Origin: Erythrobacter longus
Lineage (GTDB): Bacteria > Pseudomonadota > Alphaproteobacteria > Sphingomonadales > Sphingomonadaceae
Assembly: GCF_000715015.1 (NCBI RefSeq)
Contig: NZ_JMIW01000001.1
Location: 1,194,910 to 1,258,909 of the forward strand
Reading direction: 5' to 3'
DNA: 64,000 nt
In this document: one piece after another, positions 36,010-45,103 of the stretch
How positions within the stretch are numbered: position 1 is the stretch's first letter
Layout of the letters: the number at the start of each line of letters is the position of its first letter
Notes under the pieces: generated by a model
What the model was told of the DNA's origin: nothing
Seen by the model: only the letters and a program-made list of their open reading frames with translations
The model's database searches: none
Position numbers and translations under genes: made by a program

Positions 36010-36804
36010 ATGAAACTCGAAGCTGGAATGGCCGCGGTTGTGACCGGCGGCGCATCGGGGCTTGGCCGGGCGAGCGCTGCGGCGCTGGCGGAAAAAGGGC
36101 TGAAAGTCGCGATTTTCGATATCAATGATGAGGCGGGCGAAGAACACGCAGCCGCCATTGGCGGCACCTTCCACCATGTCGATATCATGTCCGAAGAAAG
36201 CGTGGAGGCAGGCTTTGCCGCCGCGCGCGCCGCCAATGGTCAGGAGCGCGTCACCGTCCACTGCGCCATGGCGAGCAAGCGCGGCAAGACCATCGGCTTT
36301 GACAAGACCACGGGCGGGTTCAAGCGCCTTCCCACCGAAGATTATGCCTTTGGCGCTGAGGGCATTCTCGTCGCGAGTTACCGCGTCGCCAGCATCTCGG
36401 CGCTTGGCATGGCGAACAGCGATCCCGTCAATGACGATGGCGAGCGCGGCTCGATCACATTGACCGCCAGTGTGGCGGCTCAGGACGGCCAGATTGGGCA
36501 GGTTATCTATGGCTCGTGCAAGTCGGGGGTAAACGGACTTGTCCTGCCCATGGCACGCGATTTGATGGACCTTGGCATCCGCGTAAACAGCGTGATGCCG
36601 GGGATTTTTGCGACCCCGCTGATGCTGGGGATGAAGGATCGCAATCCGCAAATGTGGGACCAGTTGAACGCCAGTGTGCCCTTCCCCAAGCGTTTGGGAG
36701 AGCCCGAAGAATTTGCCTCGCTGATCTGCGAGATTGCCAGCAACAGCTACATCAATGGCCACCAGTTCCGTCTCGACGGTGCAATCAGGATGCCCCCTAA
36801 ATGA
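36010..36804 (+). CDS. Short-chain dehydrogenase (3-hydroxyacyl-CoA dehydrogenase type)
   Basis: 264 residues from the ATG at 36010 behind a strong AGGAGAGG site. The NAD-binding TGGASGLGRASAAAL motif sits near residues 12-26, the catalytic Ser lies in LTASVAAQDG and the Tyr/Lys pair in YGSCKSG. The overall pattern resembles 17-beta-hydroxysteroid/3-hydroxyacyl-CoA dehydrogenase type 10. It overlaps the following acyl-CoA dehydrogenase by four bases, so the three genes act together, probably in degradation of a branched or sterol-like acyl-CoA. Confidence 0.88.
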   Translation: MKLEAGMAAVVTGGASGLGRASAAALAEKGLKVAIFDINDEAGEEHAAAIGGTFHHVDIMSEESVEAGFAAARAANGQERVTVHCAMASKRGKTIGFDKTTGGFKRLPTEDYAFGAEGILVASYRVASISALGMANSDPVNDDGERGSITLTASVAAQDGQIGQVIYGSCKSGVNGLVLPMARDLMDLGIRVNSVMPGIFATPLMLGMKDRNPQMWDQLNASVPFPKRLGEPEEFASLICEIASNSYINGHQFRLDGAIRMPPK

Positions 36805-38009
36805 ACGTTGAATTTTCACCCGAGCTCGAAGCCTTCCGCGCTGAAGTCGCAGAATTCTTCGCCACTGCACCAACGCCAGCGATCCGTGAGGCTGGGCGCA
36901 AGACCACAAGCGTGTTTGCACCGTTTGATCAGTGCATGGAATGGCACCAGATTTTGGCCAAAAAAGGGTGGTCTGCGCCGCATTGGCCGGTCGAATATGG
37001 CGGCACCGGGTGGAGCGTGGAGCAGCGCTTTATCTTCGCCGAAGAATACCGCAAGGCTGATCTGCCCCCGCTCTTGCCCCAGAGCCTTGGAATGGTGGGG
37101 CCGCTGCTGATCGACATTGGAACCGAGGAGCAGAAGGCGAAGTACCTCCCGCCGATCCTCGCTGGCCATGACTTCTGGGCGCAGGGGTATTCAGAGCCGG
37201 GGTCCGGGTCAGACCTCGCCTCGCTCCAATGCCGGGCTGAAGCGGACGGCGATGATTACATCATAAACGGCTCCAAAATCTGGACCACCTACGCCCACCA
37301 CGCCAACCGCATGTTTATGCTGGTGCGCACCGACAATTCGGGCAAGAAACAGCAAGGGATCACCTTCCTCCTGCTCGACCGGGTGGATTACCCCGGCATG
37401 GAAATCCGACCCATTGTAGGGCTCGACGGGATGCCCGAACAATGCGAGGTTTTCTTCGACAATTGCCGCGTGCCGCAATCGGGCCGCGTCGGCGCGGAGA
37501 ACGACGGGTGGAGCGTTGCCAAGCACCTTCTCAAACACGAACGCGGCGGTTCTGCCGCCTCGCCAACATTGGTGCGCTATCTTGAAAAGGCAAAGGAAGC
37601 AGCGGCGGTGACGCCCTCGCCCTTTGGCGGAATGCTGGCCGATGATCCGGTGTTTCAAAGCGAATTTGGCGAGCTTCATGCCGATGTCGCCAGCCTTTCG
37701 CATATGGAAAAGCTCGCGATCAGCGGGCACGAAATCGCGACTGATCCGGCCTTTCCGTCGCTCAACAAGACCATCAATTCAGAGCTCGTCCAGCGCGCTT
37801 CTGTCCTGATGAGCAAGGTGTCGGGCGTTGGCGGATTGGCGCGCCAGTTGGAGGCATTGCGGGTTGGCTCGAACGTCGAACCGCAAGGCAGCGAATTCGA
37901 TCTCATCACCATGCCGCTTTATCTCAACAGCCGCGCGACCTCGATTTACGCAGGCTCAAACGAGGTTCAACGCGACCTTATCTCGCGCAGTCTTGCGGCA
38001 GGAGCGTAA
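36801..38009 (+). CDS. Acyl-CoA dehydrogenase (first of an adjacent pair)
   Basis: 402 residues. N-terminal phrases are WSAPHWPVEYGGTGWSVEQR, the flavin/substrate segment FWAQGYSEPGSGSDLASLQC and KIWTTYAHHANRMFMLVRTD; the C-terminus ends with YLNSRATSIYAGSNEVQRDL, where the R-x-x-x-I-x-x-G-x-x-E pattern is typical. It introduces a trans-2 double bond into an acyl-CoA using FAD. The immediately following gene also encodes an acyl-CoA dehydrogenase, a layout known from heteromeric enzymes of sterol side-chain breakdown. Confidence 0.9.
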   Translation: MNVEFSPELEAFRAEVAEFFATAPTPAIREAGRKTTSVFAPFDQCMEWHQILAKKGWSAPHWPVEYGGTGWSVEQRFIFAEEYRKADLPPLLPQSLGMVGPLLIDIGTEEQKAKYLPPILAGHDFWAQGYSEPGSGSDLASLQCRAEADGDDYIINGSKIWTTYAHHANRMFMLVRTDNSGKKQQGITFLLLDRVDYPGMEIRPIVGLDGMPEQCEVFFDNCRVPQSGRVGAENDGWSVAKHLLKHERGGSAASPTLVRYLEKAKEAAAVTPSPFGGMLADDPVFQSEFGELHADVASLSHMEKLAISGHEIATDPAFPSLNKTINSELVQRASVLMSKVSGVGGLARQLEALRVGSNVEPQGSEFDLITMPLYLNSRATSIYAGSNEVQRDLISRSLAAGA

Positions 38010-38014
38010 ACGAC

Positions 38015-39112
38015 ATGGATTTCAGCTTCAGCCAGGAACAGGACATGCTGCGCGACAGTGTCGCAAAGCTTCTGGAACGCGGTTACGATTTCGACACGCG
38101 CCAAGCGCTTGTGGCGTCCGACGCGCCTTGGTCAGCGGATGTTTGGGCACAGTTCGCAGAGCTTGGCCTGACCATGCTGCCCTTTAGCGAGGAACAAGGA
38201 GGGCTTGGTGGATCGGTCGCCGATTGTGTGGCGTTCGCAGGGGTATTCGGTGAGCATCTGGTGGTGGAGCCTTATGTTACCTCCACCCTGCTTGCTGGAG
38301 GAGCGCTGGCCGCAAGCGGAACGCCGCTGGCCCTCGAATGGATCGAAAAGCTCGCCAGCGGCGAGGCCACCCTCGCTTTCGCCTATGAGGAAGGGAACGG
38401 CACCGCCACTCCTGAGCAAATCGCGATGACGGCGACTCCGGCGGGCGACGGGGTCAATCTAACCGGCGAGAAACGCCTTGTGATCGCAGGCGATGCGGCG
38501 GATGGCATGGTCGTGGTCGCGCGTTCGTCCGATACCGGCAAGCTGGGCTTTTATCTGGTGCAGGCTGGCGCGGATGGGCTCACTACGCGCCCCTATAAGA
38601 CAATCGACGGGCGCGCTTCGGCGACTGTCGTGTTCGACAATGTGGCAGCGTTCGTACTGCTCGAAGACGCTGGTGAAGCGCTGGACGCGATCCTTGCCAA
38701 GGCGATTATTGTCGCGTCGGCAGAGTGTCTGGGCGCGATGAAGGCGCTGCTTCGCCTCACGTCGGAGTACGCCATGACCCGGAAACAATTCGGCCAGCCC
38801 ATCGGCATGTTTCAAGTGGTCGCACACAGGCTGGCGGACATGAAAATCGCTTACACCAAGGCGCTTTCCACGCTCACCTACACCACCGCGCTTGCCAACT
38901 CAGGCGCGGCCACCCCCCGCGATATTGCAACGCTTAAGGGGCAGATGGGTAAGCTGGGCCGTGAAATCGGGGAAGCAGCGATCCAGACGCATGGCGGGGT
39001 TGGCATGACCGACGAGCTTAGCGTCAGCCATTTCCACAAGCGCATCCTCGCCTTTGACGCCAGCCTTGGCGCGCACGCTTTTCACTTGCGCAAAGTCGGG
39101 CAGATGGCCTGA
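38015..39112 (+). CDS. Acyl-CoA dehydrogenase (second of the pair)
   Basis: 365 residues, starting 6 bases after the previous stop. The N-terminal FSFSQEQDMLRDSVAKLLER and LGLTMLPFSEEQGGLGGSV are typical. The middle domain is shorter and less conserved than in its partner, and the C-terminal part includes MTRKQFGQPIGMFQVVAHRL and IQTHGGVGMTDELSVSHF. The two paralogues probably form a heteromer in which each supplies different FAD or substrate residues; this is inferred from gene order and divergence. Confidence 0.88.
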   Translation: MDFSFSQEQDMLRDSVAKLLERGYDFDTRQALVASDAPWSADVWAQFAELGLTMLPFSEEQGGLGGSVADCVAFAGVFGEHLVVEPYVTSTLLAGGALAASGTPLALEWIEKLASGEATLAFAYEEGNGTATPEQIAMTATPAGDGVNLTGEKRLVIAGDAADGMVVVARSSDTGKLGFYLVQAGADGLTTRPYKTIDGRASATVVFDNVAAFVLLEDAGEALDAILAKAIIVASAECLGAMKALLRLTSEYAMTRKQFGQPIGMFQVVAHRLADMKIAYTKALSTLTYTTALANSGAATPRDIATLKGQMGKLGREIGEAAIQTHGGVGMTDELSVSHFHKRILAFDASLGAHAFHLRKVGQMA

Positions 39113-39133
39113 CCGCCCAAGCGGTACTCACTT

Positions 39134-39748
39134 TTAGGGCCCTCGAAGCAGACTGCAGGACGCAGTGAAGAACGCTTTCGCATCGGCAAAGTTCCAGCCC
39201 GAAAGCTGAAGCAAAGTCAAGAGTACGGCAACACGCTCAGCCTTAGAAATATCAGAACTGGCTCGAGCCTTCGCCCTCAGTGTCCCCGCAATCCGATCAC
39301 GGTCGCTCAGAGCATTTTCATTGCTAGGGTCTTCGCTGCACGCCTGCCCGACGACCTTTGCTGCCTCCTTCAAGCGGCCCTGCCGCTCTAAAATACTTGC
39401 AAAAAGAAGGCGCGCATTGGTCTTGGCATTTCCAAGAGCATTAGGTTCACGCAAAGCGATCTGCGCAAGGATCATCGCGCTTGAAAGCTGATTCTGGACC
39501 GCTTGCTTGTGCGCCTCGGCCAGAGCCTCCCCGGCAGGGATTGCGAGGACATCGCCGATTCGCAGGGGTCGTGATGCTCCCTCTGCGCCCTCGCATGTAC
39601 CAAGTTGCTTCCTTACCGCATTAAGCATCGCCAATGACCAGACCGGATCAGATTCCAACCGTGTGAGGACAAGCGGCAAAACAAGCTGAGCTGTGGCTAT
39701 TGCTTCGGAATCGGGGATTTCCATTGAAGGCGGATCTTGATCTGTCAT
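39134..39748 (-). CDS. Hypothetical helical-repeat protein, last gene of polysaccharide operon
   Basis: 204 residues, unrecognised. The sequence is helical and shows TPR-like character around residues 85-150 (LSSAMILAQIALREPNALGN, then LLFASILERQGRLKEAAKVV, GQACSEDPSNENAL). No signal peptide. It begins 7 bases after the stop of the upstream glycosyltransferase/methyltransferase gene, so it is the distal gene of the operon. The TPR-like look echoes the repeats in two other proteins of this locus, which suggests a scaffolding role. Confidence 0.65.
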   Translation of the reverse strand: MTDQDPPSMEIPDSEAIATAQLVLPLVLTRLESDPVWSLAMLNAVRKQLGTCEGAEGASRPLRIGDVLAIPAGEALAEAHKQAVQNQLSSAMILAQIALREPNALGNAKTNARLLFASILERQGRLKEAAKVVGQACSEDPSNENALSDRDRIAGTLRAKARASSDISKAERVAVLLTLLQLSGWNFADAKAFFTASCSLLRGP

Positions 39749-39755
39749 CGTTAGT

Positions 39756-41423
39756 TCAATCCGTGTTGGTTGAATATGCGAGCATATCGGTCAGGATCGC
39801 TTGCACGTCGCAATTATCTGGCACGATAAACTCCGCCATACGCCCCGCCTCGCTCACATATTCAAAGTGCCTTTGCGCCACATGATAATGGGGCCTATCG
39901 AAATAGTCGTCGAAAAGGACGACAGTGCCCGGCTTTGCTAACGCCATGGACGCAAGGAAACATGAAACGCGGAAGCGGCCGTCGATAAGAACGAGGTCCG
40001 GTGACGCAAGGTCTTCGCTGCGAATTCGCTTCCAGACTGAACTGCAATACAAAGGCCAAAGTTCAATCGCGCTGCGATCCGTGGGGCGTCCCCAGTCGCC
40101 TGTGGGGCCAATATTAACAGGGTGGGCAACAAGCTTTGCTCCTTGATTGACCTTGCGTGCATCAACGTTGGTGGCTTCGAGAAAATCAGCATCAGATTCC
40201 ACCGAAATGATCGTCGACACACCGATAGTTGATGCCAAAACGGTGCTGCCACCTGCGCCGTATTCCAGCAAACACTGTGATTTTTCCAGCCGTGCAATCA
40301 ATTTTTCAAGACCAGCGGTTTCCATGTGGGGAAGCCGCTTTATTTGTGGGAAGCGTTTCTGGATCCGTGCTTTGGCATCGTCTTTGGGAGGAGCGGATGG
40401 TACGGGTGCCGCAGCCACCGGATCAGAGGGCGGGGATGAAGGAACTGCAGAAGGCTTTTCTTCCTTTGGCTTTGTTGCCTCACCACCTGCCATTGCTTCA
40501 CCAAAAACGACTTCGGAAGTTCGCGTAGGAAGCTTCATTGGATTTTCTCTAAGTGGACCGGATTGGTTATGGAAAATACGCTCAAACTCATCCTGCTCTA
40601 GATCGGCCATTTGCGTTGGCACACGCGGCGCAATCACCGTCCGGTTAAAGCCCATGCGGTCAAATTCTTCCGGCTTGCAATGCAAACCAGATCGCCCAAT
40701 AGGCAACCCCAAGTTGAATAGCGTCGAAATCCGCGCGGCCCCTTGTTTCAAGGTCGCACACTGCTTGACGAAATCCTGACTTGTCGCATCAGGATTGAAC
40801 CCTTTGCTCTCCAGCCACTGCGTGATCTGCGAGGTGGGGCGCTGACGATATCCGTAAGGGCGCAATATGTTGAGATATTCATCGACCATTGGCTGACGCT
40901 TGAGCCAGAATTTACGCGAAAGACCAAAGCCCCAATTGTGCGCCATCGAGGTATACCTGTTAAGGCCAGCAAGCTGTTTTTCAGCACTCACCGTTACATC
41001 GGCAGGGTTTGCTGAGATCATTCCGACGCGCGGATCGCTTGCGAATTTGTCGGCCATCATGTCGATAACTTGCACATAACCGGGCGCAAGAACCAGATCG
41101 TCTTCACAAAACAGCACAAAATCAAAAGACCGTCGCACGAACAGCTCTCGTTCGATAAAATCGAAATGCAACGCGACGCCCAGGTTCTCTTCCTGAATAA
41201 ACAGGTTTTCTTCCGGAACGAAGCGGCGCGCTGCTTGGGTCAATTTGGCGTGGCCGACCAGATCGCTTTTGGGATCGCCTTTGCAAAAACCGTCTTGAAA
41301 AATAAAGATTTCATAAGCGTCACCTACCGGCTTGCCATCCACATTCTGCTTCAGAATAGAAGGGACAACGGTCTCGAAATATTGGCTCCGATCATAGGCG
41401 ACGATCGCAATAGCTTTACGCAT
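39756..41423 (-). CDS. Glycosyltransferase-like (GT2-type) plus methyltransferase-like fusion
   Basis: 555 residues in two domains. Residues 1-280 begin KAIAIVAYDRSQYFETVVPSIL with acidic motifs FIFQDGFC and FVLFCEDDLVLAPGYVQVID, like a GT2/GT-A glycosyltransferase. A Pro/Ala/Ser/Lys-rich linker lies at about 300-360. The C-terminal part contains CLLEYGAGGSTVLAS, TIISVESDADFLEA, LVLIDGRFRVSCFLASMALA and VVLFDDYFDR, a layout like class I SAM-dependent methyltransferases. It overlaps the upstream gene by 8 bases. Likely adds and modifies a sugar of the exported glycan. Confidence 0.75.
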   Translation of the reverse strand: MRKAIAIVAYDRSQYFETVVPSILKQNVDGKPVGDAYEIFIFQDGFCKGDPKSDLVGHAKLTQAARRFVPEENLFIQEENLGVALHFDFIERELFVRRSFDFVLFCEDDLVLAPGYVQVIDMMADKFASDPRVGMISANPADVTVSAEKQLAGLNRYTSMAHNWGFGLSRKFWLKRQPMVDEYLNILRPYGYRQRPTSQITQWLESKGFNPDATSQDFVKQCATLKQGAARISTLFNLGLPIGRSGLHCKPEEFDRMGFNRTVIAPRVPTQMADLEQDEFERIFHNQSGPLRENPMKLPTRTSEVVFGEAMAGGEATKPKEEKPSAVPSSPPSDPVAAAPVPSAPPKDDAKARIQKRFPQIKRLPHMETAGLEKLIARLEKSQCLLEYGAGGSTVLASTIGVSTIISVESDADFLEATNVDARKVNQGAKLVAHPVNIGPTGDWGRPTDRSAIELWPLYCSSVWKRIRSEDLASPDLVLIDGRFRVSCFLASMALAKPGTVVLFDDYFDRPHYHVAQRHFEYVSEAGRMAEFIVPDNCDVQAILTDMLAYSTNTD

Positions 41424-43782
41424 ACAGGCCCCCGTTGCTTGGGTCTTTGAACGCGTCGAGCGTGTCGAGACGGTTTAGGGCCAGAGCGTCGGTCAGAGCT
41501 CTGAAATCGGACTGTTCGCCATGACGATGAAGAAAGAAACCGCGCACGAAATAGGTCGGCAATCCACCGTCGGGTTGGGTCAACGCGGTGCATGATATTT
41601 CATATTCGCGTGGCGATTTCGAAGCAGGAAGATCAATCCAGACCCATCTGCTTTCATTAGGCGAAAGCACGCCCTCGTCGCGCTCGTCCTCGCAAGAAAT
41701 CATATAATCGCACTGATTGTTTTCATCAGAACGCAACCACAAAAGCATGCGAAGACCGTCATGCGCTTGATCTATTCTGAACCGCAGCGCCCCGCTTTCA
41801 TTGCGGACCCGGCAACCGCGATCTTCTGGCCAGAACCAGTCGAGATTTGAGCGATACTTCTCAGCCGAACTCATCCCTGGCCAGATGCGTGTCGAGGTGT
41901 TGCGGGTTATCGAATGCCAAGAGCCGAGGTGAGCGGCAGGCGTTTCAAGGCCTACCAGAGCCTTTTGCTCACCAGTTTTTCCTGCGTCTAGGAACGTCTC
42001 TAATTCTTGTGCGATCTGCCCTGCCACATCGCTCCACTTGCGCGGGGCGTAGCCTTTGGCAATGCGATCTTCCATGCTGGCCCGGTGACCTTCATCAAAG
42101 ATCAGCCGTTCAGCCTGAATTACGAGTTCCTCCACCGATCCGCTGGTGAAATAGCTTGCAAAATCCTCGCCCGCCTCGGGGATGGAGGCCGCGTCTGACG
42201 CAAGGGGCACTTTGCCGTAACACAGCGATTCCGTGACCGGCAGCCCCCACCCTTCATAAGTGCTTGGGTAAACGGTAAAGCTGCAAGAGCGGTACAAAAG
42301 CGCCAGTTCTGCATCTGACAGGCCAGAGAGCATCACAACATGGTCTGAAAGCGCCTCATCGGTTTCGAGCCGATCGTAGATCATATCATTGAGCCATCCG
42401 CGATTTCCGACGCATACGAATTTGGGAATCGCATCTGCGCCGTGCTGCGCGATGAGACGCGACCACGCCTCAAACGCTAACATGTGCCCTTTGCGCGATT
42501 CGATTGTGGAGACGAACAGGACGAAGTTGCCCTCTTCGATTTGCCAGTCTTCAAGCGCATCTTCCTCAAGCTCTTCAATATCGGGCTTTCGAAAGTCGCA
42601 ATTGAGCGGAATGACAGCAACATCCTGCTCGCGAACCTCGCGCCCTAATTGCGCGGCAACTTTGATCAAGTCTGTGCGCGTGGCTTTGGAATTGGCGAGG
42701 AAATAATCGGCATAGTCAAAGACGCCCAAAACCCAGCTGATGAAATCCTGCGTCAGCGCCCTTGTGCAATGTTCAGGCGTCATAATCGGGATCATGTCGT
42801 GGACGAAGGGGACATAGCGAATGCCACGTGTTTCTTTCGCATGGCGAACGTAGAGAAAATAATTCTGGATCCACCAGCTCGTCCCAAGGTTCACAAGCAT
42901 CGCGCCGCGAGGGAACACAAATGGGCGCGAGAGGACGAGATGAAGGTGCAAATCTGACAAAGCGCGTTGCCACAAGGGATCGTCTGTTTTCCCGTCGATG
43001 GTGGCCAGCTTCACGAGCCGCGCAAAGATATCGAGCGGCACGCGTAGCCAGTCATCGCGGCTGCTGGTGAAACAACACAGATGGACAGACCGGTCTGCGG
43101 CTTTTTCAAGCTCAGCGGTGATCGCCTCAATTTGAACGCGCTGAATGCCCGTCGGCAGCCGCGCGTTGTTCCAAAACGAGATAAGGTCAGAGATATCAAA
43201 CACGATGGCCGTCTGGGCCTGTGCATCACCGACAGCTTCTTCAGGTTCAGAGCTGCAAGCCACGATTTCGCGCAGCGTCGTGATAACGCCCGCTTCTTCA
43301 TCGCTCGGCGGTAATGTCGCCAAATTGGCTATCGCCTTTTCTGCGTGTCCGTATTCCTTTTTGGCGGCCGTATCGCGCAAGAGGCTGAGGAGTTCATGCT
43401 CTTCGTGCGCGGCCTTTTTGCTTAGATATAAAGCAGCGGTGAAGTTGCGGATCGCCGGGCCTTGTTTGCCAAGCAGTTTGTAAACATGGGCCACATGCTG
43501 ATAGCCATCGACATCGTCAGGTTGCGTCTTGATCGCGGTTTCATAGGCATCGGCTGCCTCTTTCAACCGACCTTGCTCTTTGCGCATGTGCCCAAGCTGC
43601 ACCCAAATGCCGGTGAGCGTTTCATCCTCAGCAAGCACATCCATGTAATGCATTTCAGCCGTGACCCAATCGCGTTGGTCGCGCGCACCATCACCGCTCT
43701 GAATAGCGCTTTTGACGGATGGAGGCAGGCCGCTCCAAGAGGAGGAACTCTTGCCAAGGAGAAAATCAGTCAGGTTTGACAT
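41416..43782 (-). CDS. TPR + GT4 glycosyltransferase with C-terminal extension
   Basis: 788 residues. Residues 30-180 hold tetratricopeptide-like repeats (WVTAEMHYMDVLAEDE, GIWVQLGHMRKEQGRLKEAA, GYQHVAHVYKLLGKQGPAIR). Residues 190-600 form a GT4-type transferase with an N-terminal DISDLISFWNNARLPTGIQR motif, FVSTIESRKGHMLAFEAWSR and YPSTYEGWGLPVTESLCYGK (E-x7-E nucleotide-sugar site). A further 150 residues look beta-rich. AGGAAAC precedes the ATG. The protein is cytoplasmic or peripheral and should extend the polysaccharide. The gap to the wza-like gene is 70 bases. Confidence 0.85.
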   Translation of the reverse strand: MSNLTDFLLGKSSSSWSGLPPSVKSAIQSGDGARDQRDWVTAEMHYMDVLAEDETLTGIWVQLGHMRKEQGRLKEAADAYETAIKTQPDDVDGYQHVAHVYKLLGKQGPAIRNFTAALYLSKKAAHEEHELLSLLRDTAAKKEYGHAEKAIANLATLPPSDEEAGVITTLREIVACSSEPEEAVGDAQAQTAIVFDISDLISFWNNARLPTGIQRVQIEAITAELEKAADRSVHLCCFTSSRDDWLRVPLDIFARLVKLATIDGKTDDPLWQRALSDLHLHLVLSRPFVFPRGAMLVNLGTSWWIQNYFLYVRHAKETRGIRYVPFVHDMIPIMTPEHCTRALTQDFISWVLGVFDYADYFLANSKATRTDLIKVAAQLGREVREQDVAVIPLNCDFRKPDIEELEEDALEDWQIEEGNFVLFVSTIESRKGHMLAFEAWSRLIAQHGADAIPKFVCVGNRGWLNDMIYDRLETDEALSDHVVMLSGLSDAELALLYRSCSFTVYPSTYEGWGLPVTESLCYGKVPLASDAASIPEAGEDFASYFTSGSVEELVIQAERLIFDEGHRASMEDRIAKGYAPRKWSDVAGQIAQELETFLDAGKTGEQKALVGLETPAAHLGSWHSITRNTSTRIWPGMSSAEKYRSNLDWFWPEDRGCRVRNESGALRFRIDQAHDGLRMLLWLRSDENNQCDYMISCEDERDEGVLSPNESRWVWIDLPASKSPREYEISCTALTQPDGGLPTYFVRGFFLHRHGEQSDFRALTDALALNRLDTLDAFKDPSNGGLYA

Positions 43783-43852
43783 ACGATTGTTTCCTGTTCG
43801 CGCACCGTTTCAATGGAGGTGGCGGTGGAGAGAGGGTTAATTGCAGCACCGA

Positions 43853-45103
43853 TCAGTTGTTATTGGTTGTAGAAAGCGCATTGGTGATCCCGATAATCGA
43901 GAACGCGGCGCTTGAAATGGTCGCCACAAACCGCTGCAAATCGGCGCCAGGCGCGGTTGACACATAGATTACGTCTTCATCTTGGATGGCAAAATCTTGC
44001 ATCGCGAAAAGGCTGGCTGGATCAGACAAATCAAGGCGATAGATGACCGGAACACGCCCGTCGGCGGTCACGCGCACATTGGGATCAAGGCTATCGCCCA
44101 AGGCCGCTTTGTCCTGCAGACGGAAGATAAAGACGCCCTTCACATCAGCCCGCCCATCGTTCAGTCCGCCGACCCGTCCCAAAGCCTCTGCCAAGGTTAC
44201 GCCGGCACCATCGAATGGCACTTCTGCACTGGTGCGCACCGCGCCAAGGGCAACGAAGCTAAAGGGTTGATGAAGAACGGTCACAACATCGTTGGGAAAA
44301 AGCGGCACATTTTGCGAAGGGTCAGCAACAACGCGCTCAAGCGGCATAGATGCAACCTGCTGGCCCCGGGTGATCTGAATGATCGAACGGTCCACAGGAT
44401 TGCTCGTGCCGCCAGCGGTAGCGACAGCATCAAGCAGGCGTTCTCCGCGCGCTGTCAAAGGCATGCGTGTGCTTTGTGTGACCTCTCCCAAGATCGTGAC
44501 AGTCCGGTTTTGGTTCTGGACGAGCCGGACAATAGCTTGCGGATCGTGCGCGCGGCCTCTTAGGCGCCGAACGATTTCACGCTCAATATCAGAGACTTTG
44601 CGGCCCACCACGTTGATGGCGCCCACAAATGGGACGCTCACTGTGCCAGCGTCGCTTACCATTTGCTGCGGGATACCGACTTGTGATGCCAATTCAGGGC
44701 CAGCAGCAAGGCTTGCGTTTGCCCCTGTCGAGCCGAATAACACGGCAGGCGGCGCTTCCCATATGGCGATATCAAGCACATCACCATACCCTACCAATTC
44801 AATGGATGGCGCAGGCTCGGTGAAAATCTCGGCAAACTGAGAAGTGCGCCCATATTGATCCAGCCGAGACAATGCGCTGCTATTAAGCTCAACGATCTCA
44901 ATCCCTTGACCAAGATAGCTTTGTGCGTTCGCATCGCGGATATCCCCGCCTCTGGGTCCACTGGCGCCGAGCGTTGAACACCCGGCCAAAGCGAGCGCCA
45001 AAACAGCGCCAATGACAGGTTTCAATTGATCGCCTATTGCCCATTTGGCGCCATGCGCTTGTGACATTGTGTTCATTGGTTTGGTCCAGATTTTTAAATT
45101 CAT
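43853..45103 (-). CDS. Polysaccharide export outer-membrane lipoprotein (Wza/KpsD type)
   Basis: 416 residues. The ATG at 45103 overlaps the upstream stop (ATGA); internal ATGs at 45076 and 45067 would give a tidier lipoprotein signal (VIGAVLALALAGCS). The periplasmic part shows GYGDVLDIAIWEAPP, VSVPFVGAINVVGRKVSDIE and NRTVTILGEVTQSTRMPLTA, the polysaccharide export domain and SLBB repeats, with FSFVALGAVRTSAEVPF a further SLBB. The protein ends in a short hydrophobic stretch. It forms the outer-membrane channel for the exported glycan. Confidence 0.93.
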   Translation of the reverse strand: MNLKIWTKPMNTMSQAHGAKWAIGDQLKPVIGAVLALALAGCSTLGASGPRGGDIRDANAQSYLGQGIEIVELNSSALSRLDQYGRTSQFAEIFTEPAPSIELVGYGDVLDIAIWEAPPAVLFGSTGANASLAAGPELASQVGIPQQMVSDAGTVSVPFVGAINVVGRKVSDIEREIVRRLRGRAHDPQAIVRLVQNQNRTVTILGEVTQSTRMPLTARGERLLDAVATAGGTSNPVDRSIIQITRGQQVASMPLERVVADPSQNVPLFPNDVVTVLHQPFSFVALGAVRTSAEVPFDGAGVTLAEALGRVGGLNDGRADVKGVFIFRLQDKAALGDSLDPNVRVTADGRVPVIYRLDLSDPASLFAMQDFAIQDEDVIYVSTAPGADLQRFVATISSAAFSIIGITNALSTTNNN

